Positions 30,201-39,195 are shown, numbered from the stretch's first letter. The stretch is DNA of 64,000 bases from Aquicoccus porphyridii (GCF_008369105.1 NZ_VINQ01000011.1:62001-126000), one strand, 5' to 3'. Notes: a model not told the origin generated them from the letters alone. Program-made: numbers and translations.

Positions 30201-32996
30201 ATGTCATTCGGCAAAGGCTGCCACCTGCACCTGATCGACGGCTCGGCCTTCATCTTCCGCGCCTATCACGCGCTGCCACCGCTCACACGCAAATCCGACG
30301 GGCTGCCCATCGGGGCGGTCTCGGGCTTCTGCAATATGCTCCAGAAATATGTGGAAGAGGCTGGCGGCCACGACGCGCCGACCCATGCCGCGGTGATCTT
30401 CGACTACTCGGGCAAGACCTTCCGCAACGATCTCTACCCCGAGTACAAGGCCAACCGCCCCCCCGCGCCCGAAGACCTCGTGCCGCAATTCCCGCTGACG
30501 CGCGAGGCCACCCGCGCCTTCAACGTCGCCTGCCACGAGATTGAAGGTTACGAGGCCGACGATATCATCGCCACGCTGGCCACGCAGGCGCGCGATCTGG
30601 GCGGGCGCGTCACCATCATCTCGTCGGACAAGGACCTGATGCAGCTCGTCGGCGGCGGCGTGGAAATGCTCGACGCGATGAAGAACCGCCGCATCGACCG
30701 CGACGGCGTGATCGAGAAATTCGGCGTCCCGCCCGAACGGGTGGTCGACGTTCAGGCCCTCTCGGGCGACTCGGTCGACAACATCCCCGGCGCGCCCGGC
30801 ATCGGCCCCAAGACGGCGGCGCTCCTGATCAACGAATTCGGCGATCTCGAAACGCTTTTGGAAAACGCCGACCAGATCAAGCAGCCCAAGCGCCGCGAAA
30901 CCCTGATCTCCAAGGCCGACCAGATCCGCATGTCGCGCGACCTCGTCTATCTCAAGACCGACACCCCGCTCGATTTCACCATCGACGATCTCGAAGTGCG
31001 CGACCCCGACCCCGAAATGCTCCTGCCCTTCCTTGCCAAGATGGAGTTTCGCACCCTCTCCAAACGCATCGCCGACAAGATGGGCGTCGAGGCGCCGATC
31101 ATCGAGGACACGCCCGCCGCCGCCAATGACGATACCCCACCCGAGTTTCCCCCCATCGACCCCGCGCTATACGAATGCATCCGCGATGCCGCCGCGCTCG
31201 CGCGCTGGATCGACCTCATTTATTCTCGCGGTTACGTCGCCATCGACACCGAAACCACCTCGCTCGATGAGATGCAGGCCGAGCTGGTGGGCATATCGCT
31301 CGCCGTGATCCCCGGTCAGGCGGCCTATCTCCCGCTCACCCACAAGAACGGCAACGCCGATGACCTCTTCGGCTCCGACACGCTCGCCGATGGCCAGATG
31401 ACGACGGACGAGGCGCTCGCCCTCCTCAAACCCGTTCTCGAAGACGCTTCGATCCTCAAGATCGGGCAGAACATGAAATACGATGCCAAGATCTTCGCCC
31501 GCCACGGCCTCGATGTCGCCCCGATCGACGACACGATGCTGATGTCCTACGCGCTCTTCTCGGGCATTCACGGGCATGGCATGGACGCGCTCTCGGAACG
31601 CTACCTCTCGCACCAACCGATCCCGATCAAGGATCTGATCGGCTCGGGCAAATCCGCCATCACCTTCGACCGCGTGCCGCTCGACGAGGCGGTGAAATAC
31701 GCCGCCGAGGATGCCGACATCACCCTGCGGCTCTGGCATGCCCTCAAACCGCAACTGCCCCGCACCCGCGTCACCACCGTCTATGAAACGCTCGAACGTC
31801 CGCTCGTCCCGGTGCTGGCCGAGATGGAGATGCACGGCATCACCGTCGACCGCGACACGCTTTCACGCATGTCCAACGCCTTCGCCCAGAAAATGGCCGC
31901 GCTCGAAGCCGAGATTCACGAGTTGGCCGGCGAGAAATTCAACGTCGGCTCGCCGAAACAACTGGGCGAGATCCTGTTCGACAAGATGTCGCTCGACGGC
32001 GGCAAGAAGGGCAAGACCGGCGCCTATGCCACCGGCGCCGACGTGCTCGAAGATCTGGCCACCGAACACGAACTGCCCGCCCGCGTGCTCGACTGGCGCC
32101 AGCTTGCCAAGCTGAAATCGACCTACACCGACGCGCTTCAGGATCACATCAATCCTGAAACCGGCCGCGTCCACACCTCTTACGTGCAAACCGGCGCCAG
32201 CACCGGTCGCCTCGCCTCGACCGACCCCAACCTGCAAAACATCCCCGTGCGCAGCGAAGAGGGCCGCCGCATCCGCGAGGCCTTCATCGCGCCCAAGGGC
32301 ACCCGCCTCGTCAGCCTCGATTATTCCCAGATCGAGCTGCGCATCCTCGCCCATGTCGCCGGGATCGACACCATGAAACAGGCATTCCGCGATGGTCACG
32401 ACATCCACGCCATGACCGCCTCGGAAATCTTCGGCGTGCCGCTCGACGAGATGACACCCGATATCCGGCGCAAGGCCAAGGCGATCAATTTCGGCGTGAT
32501 CTACGGCATTTCGGGCTTCGGCCTCGCCCGCAACCTGCGCATCCCGCGCAGCGAGGCACAGGCCTTCATCGACGCCTATTTCAAACGCTACCCCGGCATC
32601 CGCGCCTACATGGACGACACGATCGAGTTCGCCAAGGAGCATGGCCACGTCGCCACGCTCTTCGGGCGCAAGATCCACACGCCGGAGATTTCCGCCAAGG
32701 GCCCGCGCGCCGCCTTCGCCCGCCGCGCCGCGATCAACGCGCCGATCCAGGGCACCGCCGCCGACGTGATCCGCCGCGCCATGATCCGCATGCCCGCCGC
32801 AATCGCGGGCCTGCCCGCCAAGATGCTGCTGCAGGTGCATGACGAGTTGATCTTCGAGGTAGAGGAAGACGCTGTCGACCGCCTGATCGACACCGCCCGC
32901 GAGGTGATGGAGGGCGCCGCCCACCCCGCCGTGCATCTCGACATCCCCCTGACCGTCGACGCGGGCCAAGGCACCAACTGGGCCGAGGCGCATTGA
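30201..32996 (+). CDS. polA: DNA polymerase I
   Basis: A 931-residue repair and Okazaki-maturation polymerase. All three domains are present: a 5'-3' exonuclease (about 1-290, LIDGSAFIFRAYHA at the start), an active-type 3'-5' exonuclease (D349 and E351 in YVAIDTETTS, equivalent to D355/E357 of E. coli) and the polymerase (motif A D707 in LDYSQIELR; motif B RRKAKAINFGVIYG near 755; motif C H880-D881 in QVHDELIFE). ATG 30201 is preceded by GGGGGAAA and starts exactly at the exonuclease fold. It is divergent from the deiodinase-like gene. Length matches the family. Confidence 0.97.
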   Translation: MSFGKGCHLHLIDGSAFIFRAYHALPPLTRKSDGLPIGAVSGFCNMLQKYVEEAGGHDAPTHAAVIFDYSGKTFRNDLYPEYKANRPPAPEDLVPQFPLTREATRAFNVACHEIEGYEADDIIATLATQARDLGGRVTIISSDKDLMQLVGGGVEMLDAMKNRRIDRDGVIEKFGVPPERVVDVQALSGDSVDNIPGAPGIGPKTAALLINEFGDLETLLENADQIKQPKRRETLISKADQIRMSRDLVYLKTDTPLDFTIDDLEVRDPDPEMLLPFLAKMEFRTLSKRIADKMGVEAPIIEDTPAAANDDTPPEFPPIDPALYECIRDAAALARWIDLIYSRGYVAIDTETTSLDEMQAELVGISLAVIPGQAAYLPLTHKNGNADDLFGSDTLADGQMTTDEALALLKPVLEDASILKIGQNMKYDAKIFARHGLDVAPIDDTMLMSYALFSGIHGHGMDALSERYLSHQPIPIKDLIGSGKSAITFDRVPLDEAVKYAAEDADITLRLWHALKPQLPRTRVTTVYETLERPLVPVLAEMEMHGITVDRDTLSRMSNAFAQKMAALEAEIHELAGEKFNVGSPKQLGEILFDKMSLDGGKKGKTGAYATGADVLEDLATEHELPARVLDWRQLAKLKSTYTDALQDHINPETGRVHTSYVQTGASTGRLASTDPNLQNIPVRSEEGRRIREAFIAPKGTRLVSLDYSQIELRILAHVAGIDTMKQAFRDGHDIHAMTASEIFGVPLDEMTPDIRRKAKAINFGVIYGISGFGLARNLRIPRSEAQAFIDAYFKRYPGIRAYMDDTIEFAKEHGHVATLFGRKIHTPEISAKGPRAAFARRAAINAPIQGTAADVIRRAMIRMPAAIAGLPAKMLLQVHDELIFEVEEDAVDRLIDTAREVMEGAAHPAVHLDIPLTVDAGQGTNWAEAH

Positions 32997-33394
32997 GGGC
33001 GCAGCCCATGGCAGAGATGCGGACGAAACGATCCTCGTCGGGGCAAGGGCGCGCGGTCGCCGACCCGCGGGGTGGCGTCCTGTCACCTCGGAAACGCGGT
33101 TTATGCCAGACCAGCTCTTCCACGATGCATGTTCCGCCCGTCCTCACCAATCGCCGCCCCGGGGGGCGGGTCGGCGATCGCGCGGCGGCTGCGCCGCTGT
33201 TCGCGCGGGCTGCCAGCGTCCGCTCCGGGCGCCTTGCGGCCATGTTGCGGGTCGCGAAAACACTGGCGTGACGCAGCACTTGCCCTCAAGCGCGATCATC
33301 ACCCTGTCGTGCTTGATATCCACGCCCCGCTTGCCCACTATCCGGCCAAGCCCGCCCATGCCTTCCGCATGAGCGCCAAACGGAGTCGCCCCGC
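32997..33394. other. 398-base gap without a convincing gene
   Basis: Between polA and the GDSL-type gene. Short open frames exist in several frames on both strands, but their translations are Arg/Pro/Cys-rich without a recognisable domain and none has a good ribosome site. No tRNA or clear terminator with a T-run is visible. It could hold the promoter of the downstream gene or remnants of a degraded gene; I see nothing I can name. Confidence 0.5.
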
Positions 33395-34087
33395 ATGTTG
33401 CCCCTGCGCGCCCTGATCCTCATGCTTGCCCTTGCCGCCGGGGCCGCCACCGCCCCGCGCGCCATGGCCGACCCCCAATCCCCCCGCATCCTCGTGATCG
33501 GCGATTCGCTTCTGGCCAAGAACAGGCTCAGCGGCCACAACGTCGCGGCCCGCCTCTCGGACCTGCTCGATACCCCGGTGGCCGACCATTCCGTCGCCGG
33601 GGCCTGGATGATCTACAACCTGCCGATCACCGGCGCGATGGGCCTTTCGATCCCGAAACAATGGCGCGACGATGACTGGGACTGGGTGATCATGAACGGC
33701 GGCGGCAACGACCTCTGGCTCGGATGCGGCTGCAACAATTGCGATTACAAGCTTGATCGCCTGATCGCCGAAAACGGTCGCCGTGGCGCGATCCCCTCAC
33801 TGGTGCAGAAAATCCGCCACTCCGGCGCACGGGTGCTGATCGTGGGCTATCTGCGCAATCCCGGTTTCTCCTCGCCGATCAAATCCTGCAAGGAGGCGGG
33901 CGACACGCTCGAAGCGCGGATCGCCCGGCTGGCCGAGATCGACCCCAACGTGTATTTCCACCCGCTCACCGACCTTGTGCCCTACGGTGATCTGAGCTTT
34001 CACGCCATCGACCGCATTCACCCGTCCTTCAAGGCGTCCGACGCCATCGCCCGCCGCCTGTTGCAGGTGATCGAAACCGCCCGCTGA
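33395..34087 (+). CDS. Secreted SGNH/GDSL-family hydrolase
   Basis: A 230-residue periplasmic or secreted esterase-type hydrolase. Signal peptide 1-25 (MLPLRALILMLALAAGA..., AMA before DPQSP). Block I is IGDSLLAKN with nucleophile S38; block III is NGGGNDLWLG with N105; block V is DRIHPSF with D206 and H209. A CGCNNC cluster (C111, C113, C116) follows block III and, with C165, may form disulfides. GDSL enzymes hydrolyse esters of lipids, polysaccharides or peptidoglycan acetyl groups; the substrate here is unknown. GGAG lies about ten bases upstream of ATG 33395. Confidence 0.88.
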   Translation: MLPLRALILMLALAAGAATAPRAMADPQSPRILVIGDSLLAKNRLSGHNVAARLSDLLDTPVADHSVAGAWMIYNLPITGAMGLSIPKQWRDDDWDWVIMNGGGNDLWLGCGCNNCDYKLDRLIAENGRRGAIPSLVQKIRHSGARVLIVGYLRNPGFSSPIKSCKEAGDTLEARIARLAEIDPNVYFHPLTDLVPYGDLSFHAIDRIHPSFKASDAIARRLLQVIETAR

Positions 34088-34096
34088 CCCCGGCCC

Positions 34097-34117
34097 CGAT
34101 TTTTCGCAGAAAAATCG
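34097..34117. repeat. Palindrome 'CGATTTTT-CGCAG-AAAAATCG', copy 2
   Basis: A perfect 8-bp stem CGATTTTT (34097-34104) / AAAAATCG (34110-34117) with loop CGCAG, ten bases after the GDSL-type gene. It belongs to the same family as the palindromes at 11601-11620 and 39196-39211. It may serve as a weak terminator. Confidence 0.6.
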
Positions 34118-34234
34118 CATACCCCGCCGAACGCCGCTTCCCGCCCCCGATCTGCCGCTGTGGGGCAGTGCCGATTTCGCAAATCCGTTATTCCCGGCTA
34201 TCCTGCCCCGACCGCTTGCCCCAAGGACGCCATC

Positions 34235-34648
34235 ATGACCCGCGAAACCAAGCTCATCCTCTGCCCCGTCAACCTGCGTCACGCCAAGGTCGACACCGCC
34301 GCCTATGACGAGGCCGTGGAAATGGCCCGCCGCCGCAATGCGCGGCTCATCGTCGCCACCGTCGCCCCCGAGATCGAACGCAATCTCAACATCTATGATT
34401 CGAACAAATACTGGTCGGGCGAACTCGAAAAATTCCTCGCCGCCCATCCCGCCGAAGGGGTCGAGGTCACGCTCATGGTGCGCAAGGGCGCGGTCCATCG
34501 CCAGATCGTCAAGCTGGCCAGTGAACAGAAGGTCGACCTGATCGTGATCGAATCCGCCAACCCCCGGATTCAGGATTACCTGCTCGGCACCACGGCCAGC
34601 CACGTCGTCGCCCATGCCGAATGCTCGGTCTACGTGGTGCGCAAGTAA
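34235..34648 (+). CDS. Universal stress protein (UspA family)
   Basis: A 137-residue single-domain Usp. The fold starts at KLILCPVNLRHAKVDTAAYDEAVEMA and ends with DLIVIESANPRIQDYLLGTTASHVVAHAECSVYVV, where GTTASHVVAHAECSV corresponds to the G-x2-G-x9-G(S/T) nucleotide site but with an atypical middle, so ATP binding is uncertain. ATG 34235 has AAGGA about eight bases upstream; longer in-frame starts give an unrelated leader. Usp proteins help survive starvation or oxidative stress. It is convergent with the MerR regulator downstream. Confidence 0.9.
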   Translation: MTRETKLILCPVNLRHAKVDTAAYDEAVEMARRRNARLIVATVAPEIERNLNIYDSNKYWSGELEKFLAAHPAEGVEVTLMVRKGAVHRQIVKLASEQKVDLIVIESANPRIQDYLLGTTASHVVAHAECSVYVVRK

Positions 34649-34662
34649 CAGCCGCGAAGCCG

Positions 34663-35076
34663 TCAATGCGCCCCGTCACAGGCCCCGTGATCGGCCAGCG
34701 CATGCAGGATACGGCAGGGCGCGCCCGCTCGCGCCTCGCAGGCCCGGCCAATCCGCTCGAGCTCAGCCTCGAGCCGCCGTAACCGGGCGATCCGCCCGCG
34801 AATCCCCGCCAGGTGATCCGCCGCGATGCGGTGAATCTCGTCATGCGCGCCCGGCTTGCGATCCTCCAGCGCGATCAGCTCCCGCACTGCGGCCAGCGAA
34901 AGGCCCAACTCGCGCGCATGGGCAATGAACGAAAGTCGCCCCAGCCCGGCCCTGCCATAGCGCCGCTGGTTGCCTGCCGTTCGCCCTTCGGGCGCGATCA
35001 GTCCCAGCCCCTCGTAATAGCGGATCGTCGGAACTTTCACCCCCGTTCGCCGTGACATCTCACCGATAGAAAACAT
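34663..35076 (-). CDS. MerR-family metal-responsive regulator
   Basis: A 137-residue MerR-type regulator. The winged helix-turn-helix is at 1-70 (MFSIGEMSRRTGVKVPTIRYYE, then NQRRYGRAGLGRLSFI), followed by a dimerisation helix. Its metal-type tail holds C113, C121, H130, C133 and H137 in CEARAGAPCRILHALADHGACDGAH (split here into short parts: CEARAGAPC and HGACDGAH). I choose ATG 35076 because longer starts cross the divergent promoter. It is divergent from a zinc-type CDF exporter and shares its operator (35088-35118), so it most likely senses Zn, Cd or Co and activates efflux. Confidence 0.9.
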   Translation of the reverse strand: MFSIGEMSRRTGVKVPTIRYYEGLGLIAPEGRTAGNQRRYGRAGLGRLSFIAHARELGLSLAAVRELIALEDRKPGAHDEIHRIAADHLAGIRGRIARLRRLEAELERIGRACEARAGAPCRILHALADHGACDGAH

Positions 35077-35087
35077 GAAAAGCCCTC

Positions 35088-35118
35088 TTGAACCTCTAGT
35101 CGCTAGAGAGATTACATT
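35088..35118 (+). promoter_or_regulatory. MerR-type promoter/operator of the CDF exporter
   Basis: TTGAAC (35088-35093) and TACATT (35113-35118) are spaced 19 bases apart, the long spacer typical of MerR-activated promoters. The spacer contains the perfect inverted repeat CTCTAG-TCG-CTAGAG (35094-35108). In such promoters the bound regulator twists the DNA to bring the boxes into register when metal is present. Confidence 0.85.
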
Positions 35119-35149
35119 GCCCTTCGACGCAATGCAAAAGGCCGCCCCC

Positions 35150-36064
35150 ATGCCTCACGATCACAGCCATCACCACCACCCCGACCCCTCCATGATCGAA
35201 GGCGACCGCCGCGTCGGCGCCGCCATCGCGGTCAATATCGCTCTCACGCTGGTGCAGATCGTCGCCGGCGTGATCTCGGGCAGTCTCGCGCTGATTGCCG
35301 ACGCGATTCACAACCTCTCGGATGCGCTGTCGCTGGTCATCGCCTTCTATGCCCGTCGCATCGCCCGCCGCCCGGCGGACAAGGCCATGACCTACGGCTA
35401 TGGCCGGGCCGAGGTGGTGGCCGCGCTGATCAACTACACCACGCTCATCGTTATCGCCCTCTACCTCGCCACGCAGGGGATCGAGCGGCTGTTCAACCCG
35501 GTCGAGATCACCGGCTGGATCGTCGTCACCGTCGCCGGGGTCGCGCTGGTGATCGACACGATCACCGCCGCGCTGATCTTTCGCCTCTCGCACAACTCGA
35601 TGAACATGCGCGCGGCCTTCCTGCATAACCTCGCCGACGCGCTCGGCTCGGTCGCGGTGATCGTCGCGGGCACGCTCATCCTGCTTTACGACTGGCGCCT
35701 GATCGACCCGATCGTCACGCTCTTCATCTCCGCCTATATCCTCTGGCACAGCTACCATGGCATCCGCCCGGTGATCCGCGTGCTGATGCTGGCCGCCCCC
35801 GAGGACACCGACCTGCCCGAACTGATCGCCGCGCTCGAGGACCGCGACGGTGTCGAGAGCCTTCACCATGTCCATCTGTGGCGCATGCAGGAACACGAAC
35901 CCGCCTTCGAGGCCCATGTCGTCATCGCCGAAAACGCCGACCCCGAGGCCGTCCGCCGTGACCTCAAGTCCCTGTTGGACCGGCGTTTTGGCGTGTCCCA
36001 TTGCCTGCTTGAACTTGAAACCCGCGCCACCTCCTGCCATGACAGCCCCCAGATCGGCCATTGA
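35150..36064 (+). CDS. Cation diffusion facilitator (zinc/cadmium-type exporter)
   Basis: A 304-residue inner-membrane proton/metal antiporter of the CDF family. It has a His-rich N-terminus (MPHDHSHHHHPDP), six membrane helices, and the two-helix zinc site: H54 and D58 in ADAIHNLSDA, H159 and D163 in FLHNLADALGS, the HD/HD pattern typical of Zn2+/Cd2+ transporters. The cytoplasmic C-terminal domain (about 210-290) carries VESLHHVHLWRMQEHE. I prefer ATG 35150 to ATG 35132 because AAAGG precedes it and the MerR-type -10 box lies only about 15 bases before 35132. It is controlled by the divergent MerR protein and protects from metal excess. Confidence 0.92.
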   Translation: MPHDHSHHHHPDPSMIEGDRRVGAAIAVNIALTLVQIVAGVISGSLALIADAIHNLSDALSLVIAFYARRIARRPADKAMTYGYGRAEVVAALINYTTLIVIALYLATQGIERLFNPVEITGWIVVTVAGVALVIDTITAALIFRLSHNSMNMRAAFLHNLADALGSVAVIVAGTLILLYDWRLIDPIVTLFISAYILWHSYHGIRPVIRVLMLAAPEDTDLPELIAALEDRDGVESLHHVHLWRMQEHEPAFEAHVVIAENADPEAVRRDLKSLLDRRFGVSHCLLELETRATSCHDSPQIGH

Positions 36065-36075
36065 AACGTGGAAAC

Positions 36076-36966
36076 ATGACAGACAAACCCCGCCCCAGCC
36101 CGCAACAACTCGCCGACAGCCTCGTGTCGGTGCTCGACGTCGAACAGGTCGAGGAGGATTTCTTTCGCGGCATCGCCACCCCCGGCGGGCGCGGGCGCAG
36201 TTTCGGCGGGCAGGTCATCGCACAGGCGCTGATGGCCGCGATCCGCACCGTGCCGGGCGACCGCACCAACCATTCGCTGCACGGCTATTTCATGCGCCCC
36301 GGCGACGCCACCAAACCCGTGCTCTACCAGGTCGAGCGCGACCGCGACGGGCGCAGCTTTGCCACCCGCCGCGTAGTCGCGGTGCAAAACGGCCAGCCCA
36401 TCCTCAACCTCGCCGCCTCGTTCCAGGTCGAGGAAGAGGGCCTCACCCATCAGGACACCATGCCCGACGTCCCCGCCCCCGAAGAGCTGAAAAGCGAGTT
36501 GGAACTCGCCGCCGAATTCAAGGGCGAACTGCCCGAGATGTTCCTCAGCTGGCTTTCGGTGCCGCGCCCGGTCGAAATGCGCCACGTCACGCCGCGCCCG
36601 CCCTTCACCCGCGACGCCGCACCCGAGCAAAGCTACTGGTTCCGCGTCACGGGCGGGATCGGCGAGGATGCGAACCTGCATCGCGCGGCGCTCGCCTATG
36701 CCTCGGATTTCGGGCTGCTGGGCACCTCGGCCTATGCTCATGCCAAGGCGTTTGCCGATCCCGACATGCAATTCGCCTCGCTCGATCACGCACTGTGGAT
36801 TCACGGCCCCTTCCGCGCCGATGACTGGCTGCTTTACGTGATGGACAGCCCGTGGTCAGGCGGCGCGCGCGGCTTCAACCGCGGCCGCATCTTCACCCGC
36901 GACGGGCGGCTCGTCGCCAATGTCGCGCAAGAGGGCCTGATCCGCCAGATCACCCCGCGCGACTAG
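36076..36966 (+). CDS. tesB: Acyl-CoA thioesterase II
   Basis: A 296-residue double-hotdog thioesterase that hydrolyses acyl-CoA to CoA and free acid. The N-terminal hotdog has RSFGGQVIAQALMAA; the second has the catalytic set of TesB: Asp in ASDFGLL, Thr/Ser in FASLDHALWIHG, and Gln in VAQEGLIRQI. ATG 36076 follows GTGGAAAC; a TTG five codons earlier overlaps the CDF stop. It is tightly placed after the exporter gene but is probably read independently, since function is unrelated. Length matches E. coli TesB (286). Confidence 0.95.
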   Translation: MTDKPRPSPQQLADSLVSVLDVEQVEEDFFRGIATPGGRGRSFGGQVIAQALMAAIRTVPGDRTNHSLHGYFMRPGDATKPVLYQVERDRDGRSFATRRVVAVQNGQPILNLAASFQVEEEGLTHQDTMPDVPAPEELKSELELAAEFKGELPEMFLSWLSVPRPVEMRHVTPRPPFTRDAAPEQSYWFRVTGGIGEDANLHRAALAYASDFGLLGTSAYAHAKAFADPDMQFASLDHALWIHGPFRADDWLLYVMDSPWSGGARGFNRGRIFTRDGRLVANVAQEGLIRQITPRD

Positions 36967-36988
36967 TGCATCTCGCACCGGAGCCTAG

Positions 36989-37012
36989 CCCGCCCGCCCC
37001 GGCCTTGAGCCG
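36989..37012. repeat. REP-like half-element
   Basis: CCCGCCCGCCCCGGCCTTGA followed by GCCG. The core GCCCCGGCCTTGAGCCG is the same as in the left arm of the large inverted repeat at 39019-39088. It lies 23 bases after the tesB stop. Confidence 0.65.
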
Positions 37013-37092
37013 TGCGAGCAGAGCCGCAAAACCCGGTTGAACCCGCGCCCCGGACCTGCTCATCATCCGGTGACACGCGAAAGGGCCGCCCC

Positions 37093-38964
37093 ATGACCAT
37101 ACCACAGGTTCTGATCTTCTCCATTCTCGCGGCCACCATGGCGCTGTTCCTGTGGGGCCGGTTCCGGCACGACATCGTCGCGCTGGCGGCGCTTATGGCC
37201 TGCGTCATCGCCGGGCTCGTTCCCGCCGCCGATGCCTTTGCCGGGTTCGGCCATCCGGCGGTGATCACCGTGGCCTGCGTGCTGGTGATGAGCCGGGGCT
37301 TGCAGAATACTGGCGCGGTGGACTGGATCGCGCGCAGCGTGCTCCCGCGCGAGGGCGGGCGCCTGACCAGCATGGCCATGCTCATGAGTCTCGGCGCGAT
37401 TCTGTCGGGCTTCATGAACAACGTCGGCGCCATGGCGCTCTTGATGCCGGTCGCGGTGCAACTCTCCGACCGGCTCGACCTGACCCCGGGGCAGGTGCTG
37501 ATGCCGCTCGCCTTCGGCACCATCCTGGGCGGCATGACCACGCTGATCGGCACGCCTCCCAACCTCATCGTTTCGGGGTTCCGGGCCGAGGCCGGGCTGG
37601 GCCATTTCGGCATGTTCGACTTTGCCCCCATCGGGGCCACCGTGGCGGTGTCCGGGGTGCTGTTCGTTGTTCTGATCGGCTGGTGGCTGGTGCCCGCCCG
37701 CAAACCCGTCGCCAGCGAAGAATTCGAAACCGGCCATTACCTGACCGAACTTCACGTGCCCGAGAAAAGCAAGGCGATCGGTCTCACCCTGCGTGGCTTC
37801 GAGCGCGAAATCCGCGAAAGCGACGCCCAGATCGTCGCCCTCGTGCGCAACAAGGTGCGCCTGACCGCGCCGCATGGCGGGCGGCGCATCGCGGCCGGCG
37901 ATATCCTCGTCCTCGAATCCGATGTCGATGCACTGGCCCAGGCATTGTCGGTCTTCGACATCAAACTCGAAGAAAGCGGCCCCTCCTCCCCCAAGGACTC
38001 CGACCCGGTCCCGGCCAGCGCCGAAACCTCCGGCGAAACGGAATCCGACGCGGCAGAGAACGACAAGGACGACGACGACAGCGAAAGCGATAGCGACGGT
38101 CGCGACGAATATATCGTGCTGCGCGAACTGGCCATCCTGCCCGGCACCACCATCGTCGGGCGCTCGGCCAGCGACATCCGCCTGCGCACGCGCTACAGCC
38201 TCAACCTTCTGGCGGTGTCGCGCCACGGCCACCCGCCCCGGGCGCGGCTGCGCACGCTCAATCTCAAGTCCGGTGACCTGCTGCTGATGCAGGGCCCGTC
38301 CGAGATGATGGCGGAATTCATCAACGACACCGGCTGCGTGCCGCTGGGCGCGCGCGACCTGCGCATCCCCGACAAGCGCATGGCGATCATCTCGGTCGCG
38401 ATCATGCTGGGCGCCATCGCCATCGTGACGCTGGGCCTCTTGCCCGCGGCGGCGGCCTTCACGCTTGGCGTGATCGCCTCGATGGTGCTGCGCACCGTGC
38501 CCCCGCGCGAGGTCTATACCACCATCGACTGGCCGGTGATCGTGCTCCTGGCCGCGCTCATCCCGGTGGCGGGCGGGATGCAAAGCACCGGCGCCGCGGC
38601 CCTGTTGGCAGAGTTCATGGTCTTCGGCGTCGCACAGGGCAATGCCATCGTGGCGCTCACGGTTATCCTGGTCGTCACCATGTTCCTGTCGGACGTGATG
38701 AACAACGCCGCCACCGCCGCCGTGCTCTGCCCCATCGCGCTCAGCATCGCCGCAACGCTGGGCGTCAATGCCGACAGCTTTCTCATGGCCGTGGCAATCG
38801 GCGCCTCCTGCGCCTTCCTCACCCCCATCGGGCACCAGAACAACACCCTGATCCTCGGCCTCGGGGGGTTCCGGTTCGGCGATTACTGGCGGATGGGCCT
38901 GCCGCTCGAAGTGCTCGTGGTCGCGGTCAGCATCCCGCTCCTGCTGATCATCTGGCCGCTGTGA
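37093..38964 (+). CDS. SLC13-family (DASS/ArsB-like) transporter with two TrkA-C domains
   Basis: A 623-residue membrane transporter. Membrane helices at about 4-200 and 430-620 flank a cytoplasmic region with two TrkA-C (RCK_C) domains (about 215-292 and 342-418). The repeated SLC13 motifs are NNVGAMALLMPV (109-120) plus TLIGTPPNLIV (150-160), and MNNAATAAVLCP plus TPIGHQNN in the second half. A 45-residue acidic linker, about 294-339, with a run of KDDDDSESDSDGRDE separates the two TrkA-C domains. Relatives carry di/tricarboxylates or sulfate with sodium; the substrate is not clear. I use ATG 37093; earlier starts lie in repeat DNA. Confidence 0.9.
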   Translation: MTIPQVLIFSILAATMALFLWGRFRHDIVALAALMACVIAGLVPAADAFAGFGHPAVITVACVLVMSRGLQNTGAVDWIARSVLPREGGRLTSMAMLMSLGAILSGFMNNVGAMALLMPVAVQLSDRLDLTPGQVLMPLAFGTILGGMTTLIGTPPNLIVSGFRAEAGLGHFGMFDFAPIGATVAVSGVLFVVLIGWWLVPARKPVASEEFETGHYLTELHVPEKSKAIGLTLRGFEREIRESDAQIVALVRNKVRLTAPHGGRRIAAGDILVLESDVDALAQALSVFDIKLEESGPSSPKDSDPVPASAETSGETESDAAENDKDDDDSESDSDGRDEYIVLRELAILPGTTIVGRSASDIRLRTRYSLNLLAVSRHGHPPRARLRTLNLKSGDLLLMQGPSEMMAEFINDTGCVPLGARDLRIPDKRMAIISVAIMLGAIAIVTLGLLPAAAAFTLGVIASMVLRTVPPREVYTTIDWPVIVLLAALIPVAGGMQSTGAAALLAEFMVFGVAQGNAIVALTVILVVTMFLSDVMNNAATAAVLCPIALSIAATLGVNADSFLMAVAIGASCAFLTPIGHQNNTLILGLGGFRFGDYWRMGLPLEVLVVAVSIPLLLIIWPL

Positions 38965-39018
38965 GGACGCAATCGCAACACGCATCACAGCGTGTTGCGC
39001 CCGAACGAAGTAACACCC

Positions 39019-39088
39019 ACCCGCCCCGGCCTTGAGCCGGGGCCTCTCGCCTTTGTCGTGGGCCCCGGCTCAAGAGGCCGGGGCGGGT
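39019..39088. repeat. REP doublet (BIME-like inverted repeat)
   Basis: A left arm (39019-39044, ACCCGCCCCGG... to GGGGCC) and right arm (39061-39088) are reverse complements except for a 2-base AG insertion; the loop is 16 bases. Each arm is itself a hairpin: GCCCCGGC-CTTGA-GCCGGGGC. This is the layout of paired REP elements. It lies after the SLC13-type gene, in a 284-base gene-free interval that also holds two other palindromes. Confidence 0.8.
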
Positions 39089-39195
39089 GTTTCCAATCGA
39101 ACACAACGCGCATTAACCTTTCAGGTGGTTAACGATTGGTTGATTCAGCCGGCAGCCGGGCAGCAGCCGGGAATCATACGCATATCACCCCCCGG

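Noticed and set aside
33101-33289. Short frames in the polA downstream gap
   Set aside because: Arg/Pro/Cys-rich, no ribosome site, no family match.
37063-38988. 641-codon minus-strand frame opposite the SLC13-type gene
   Set aside because: His/Asp/Gln-rich shadow, no membrane helices or motif.
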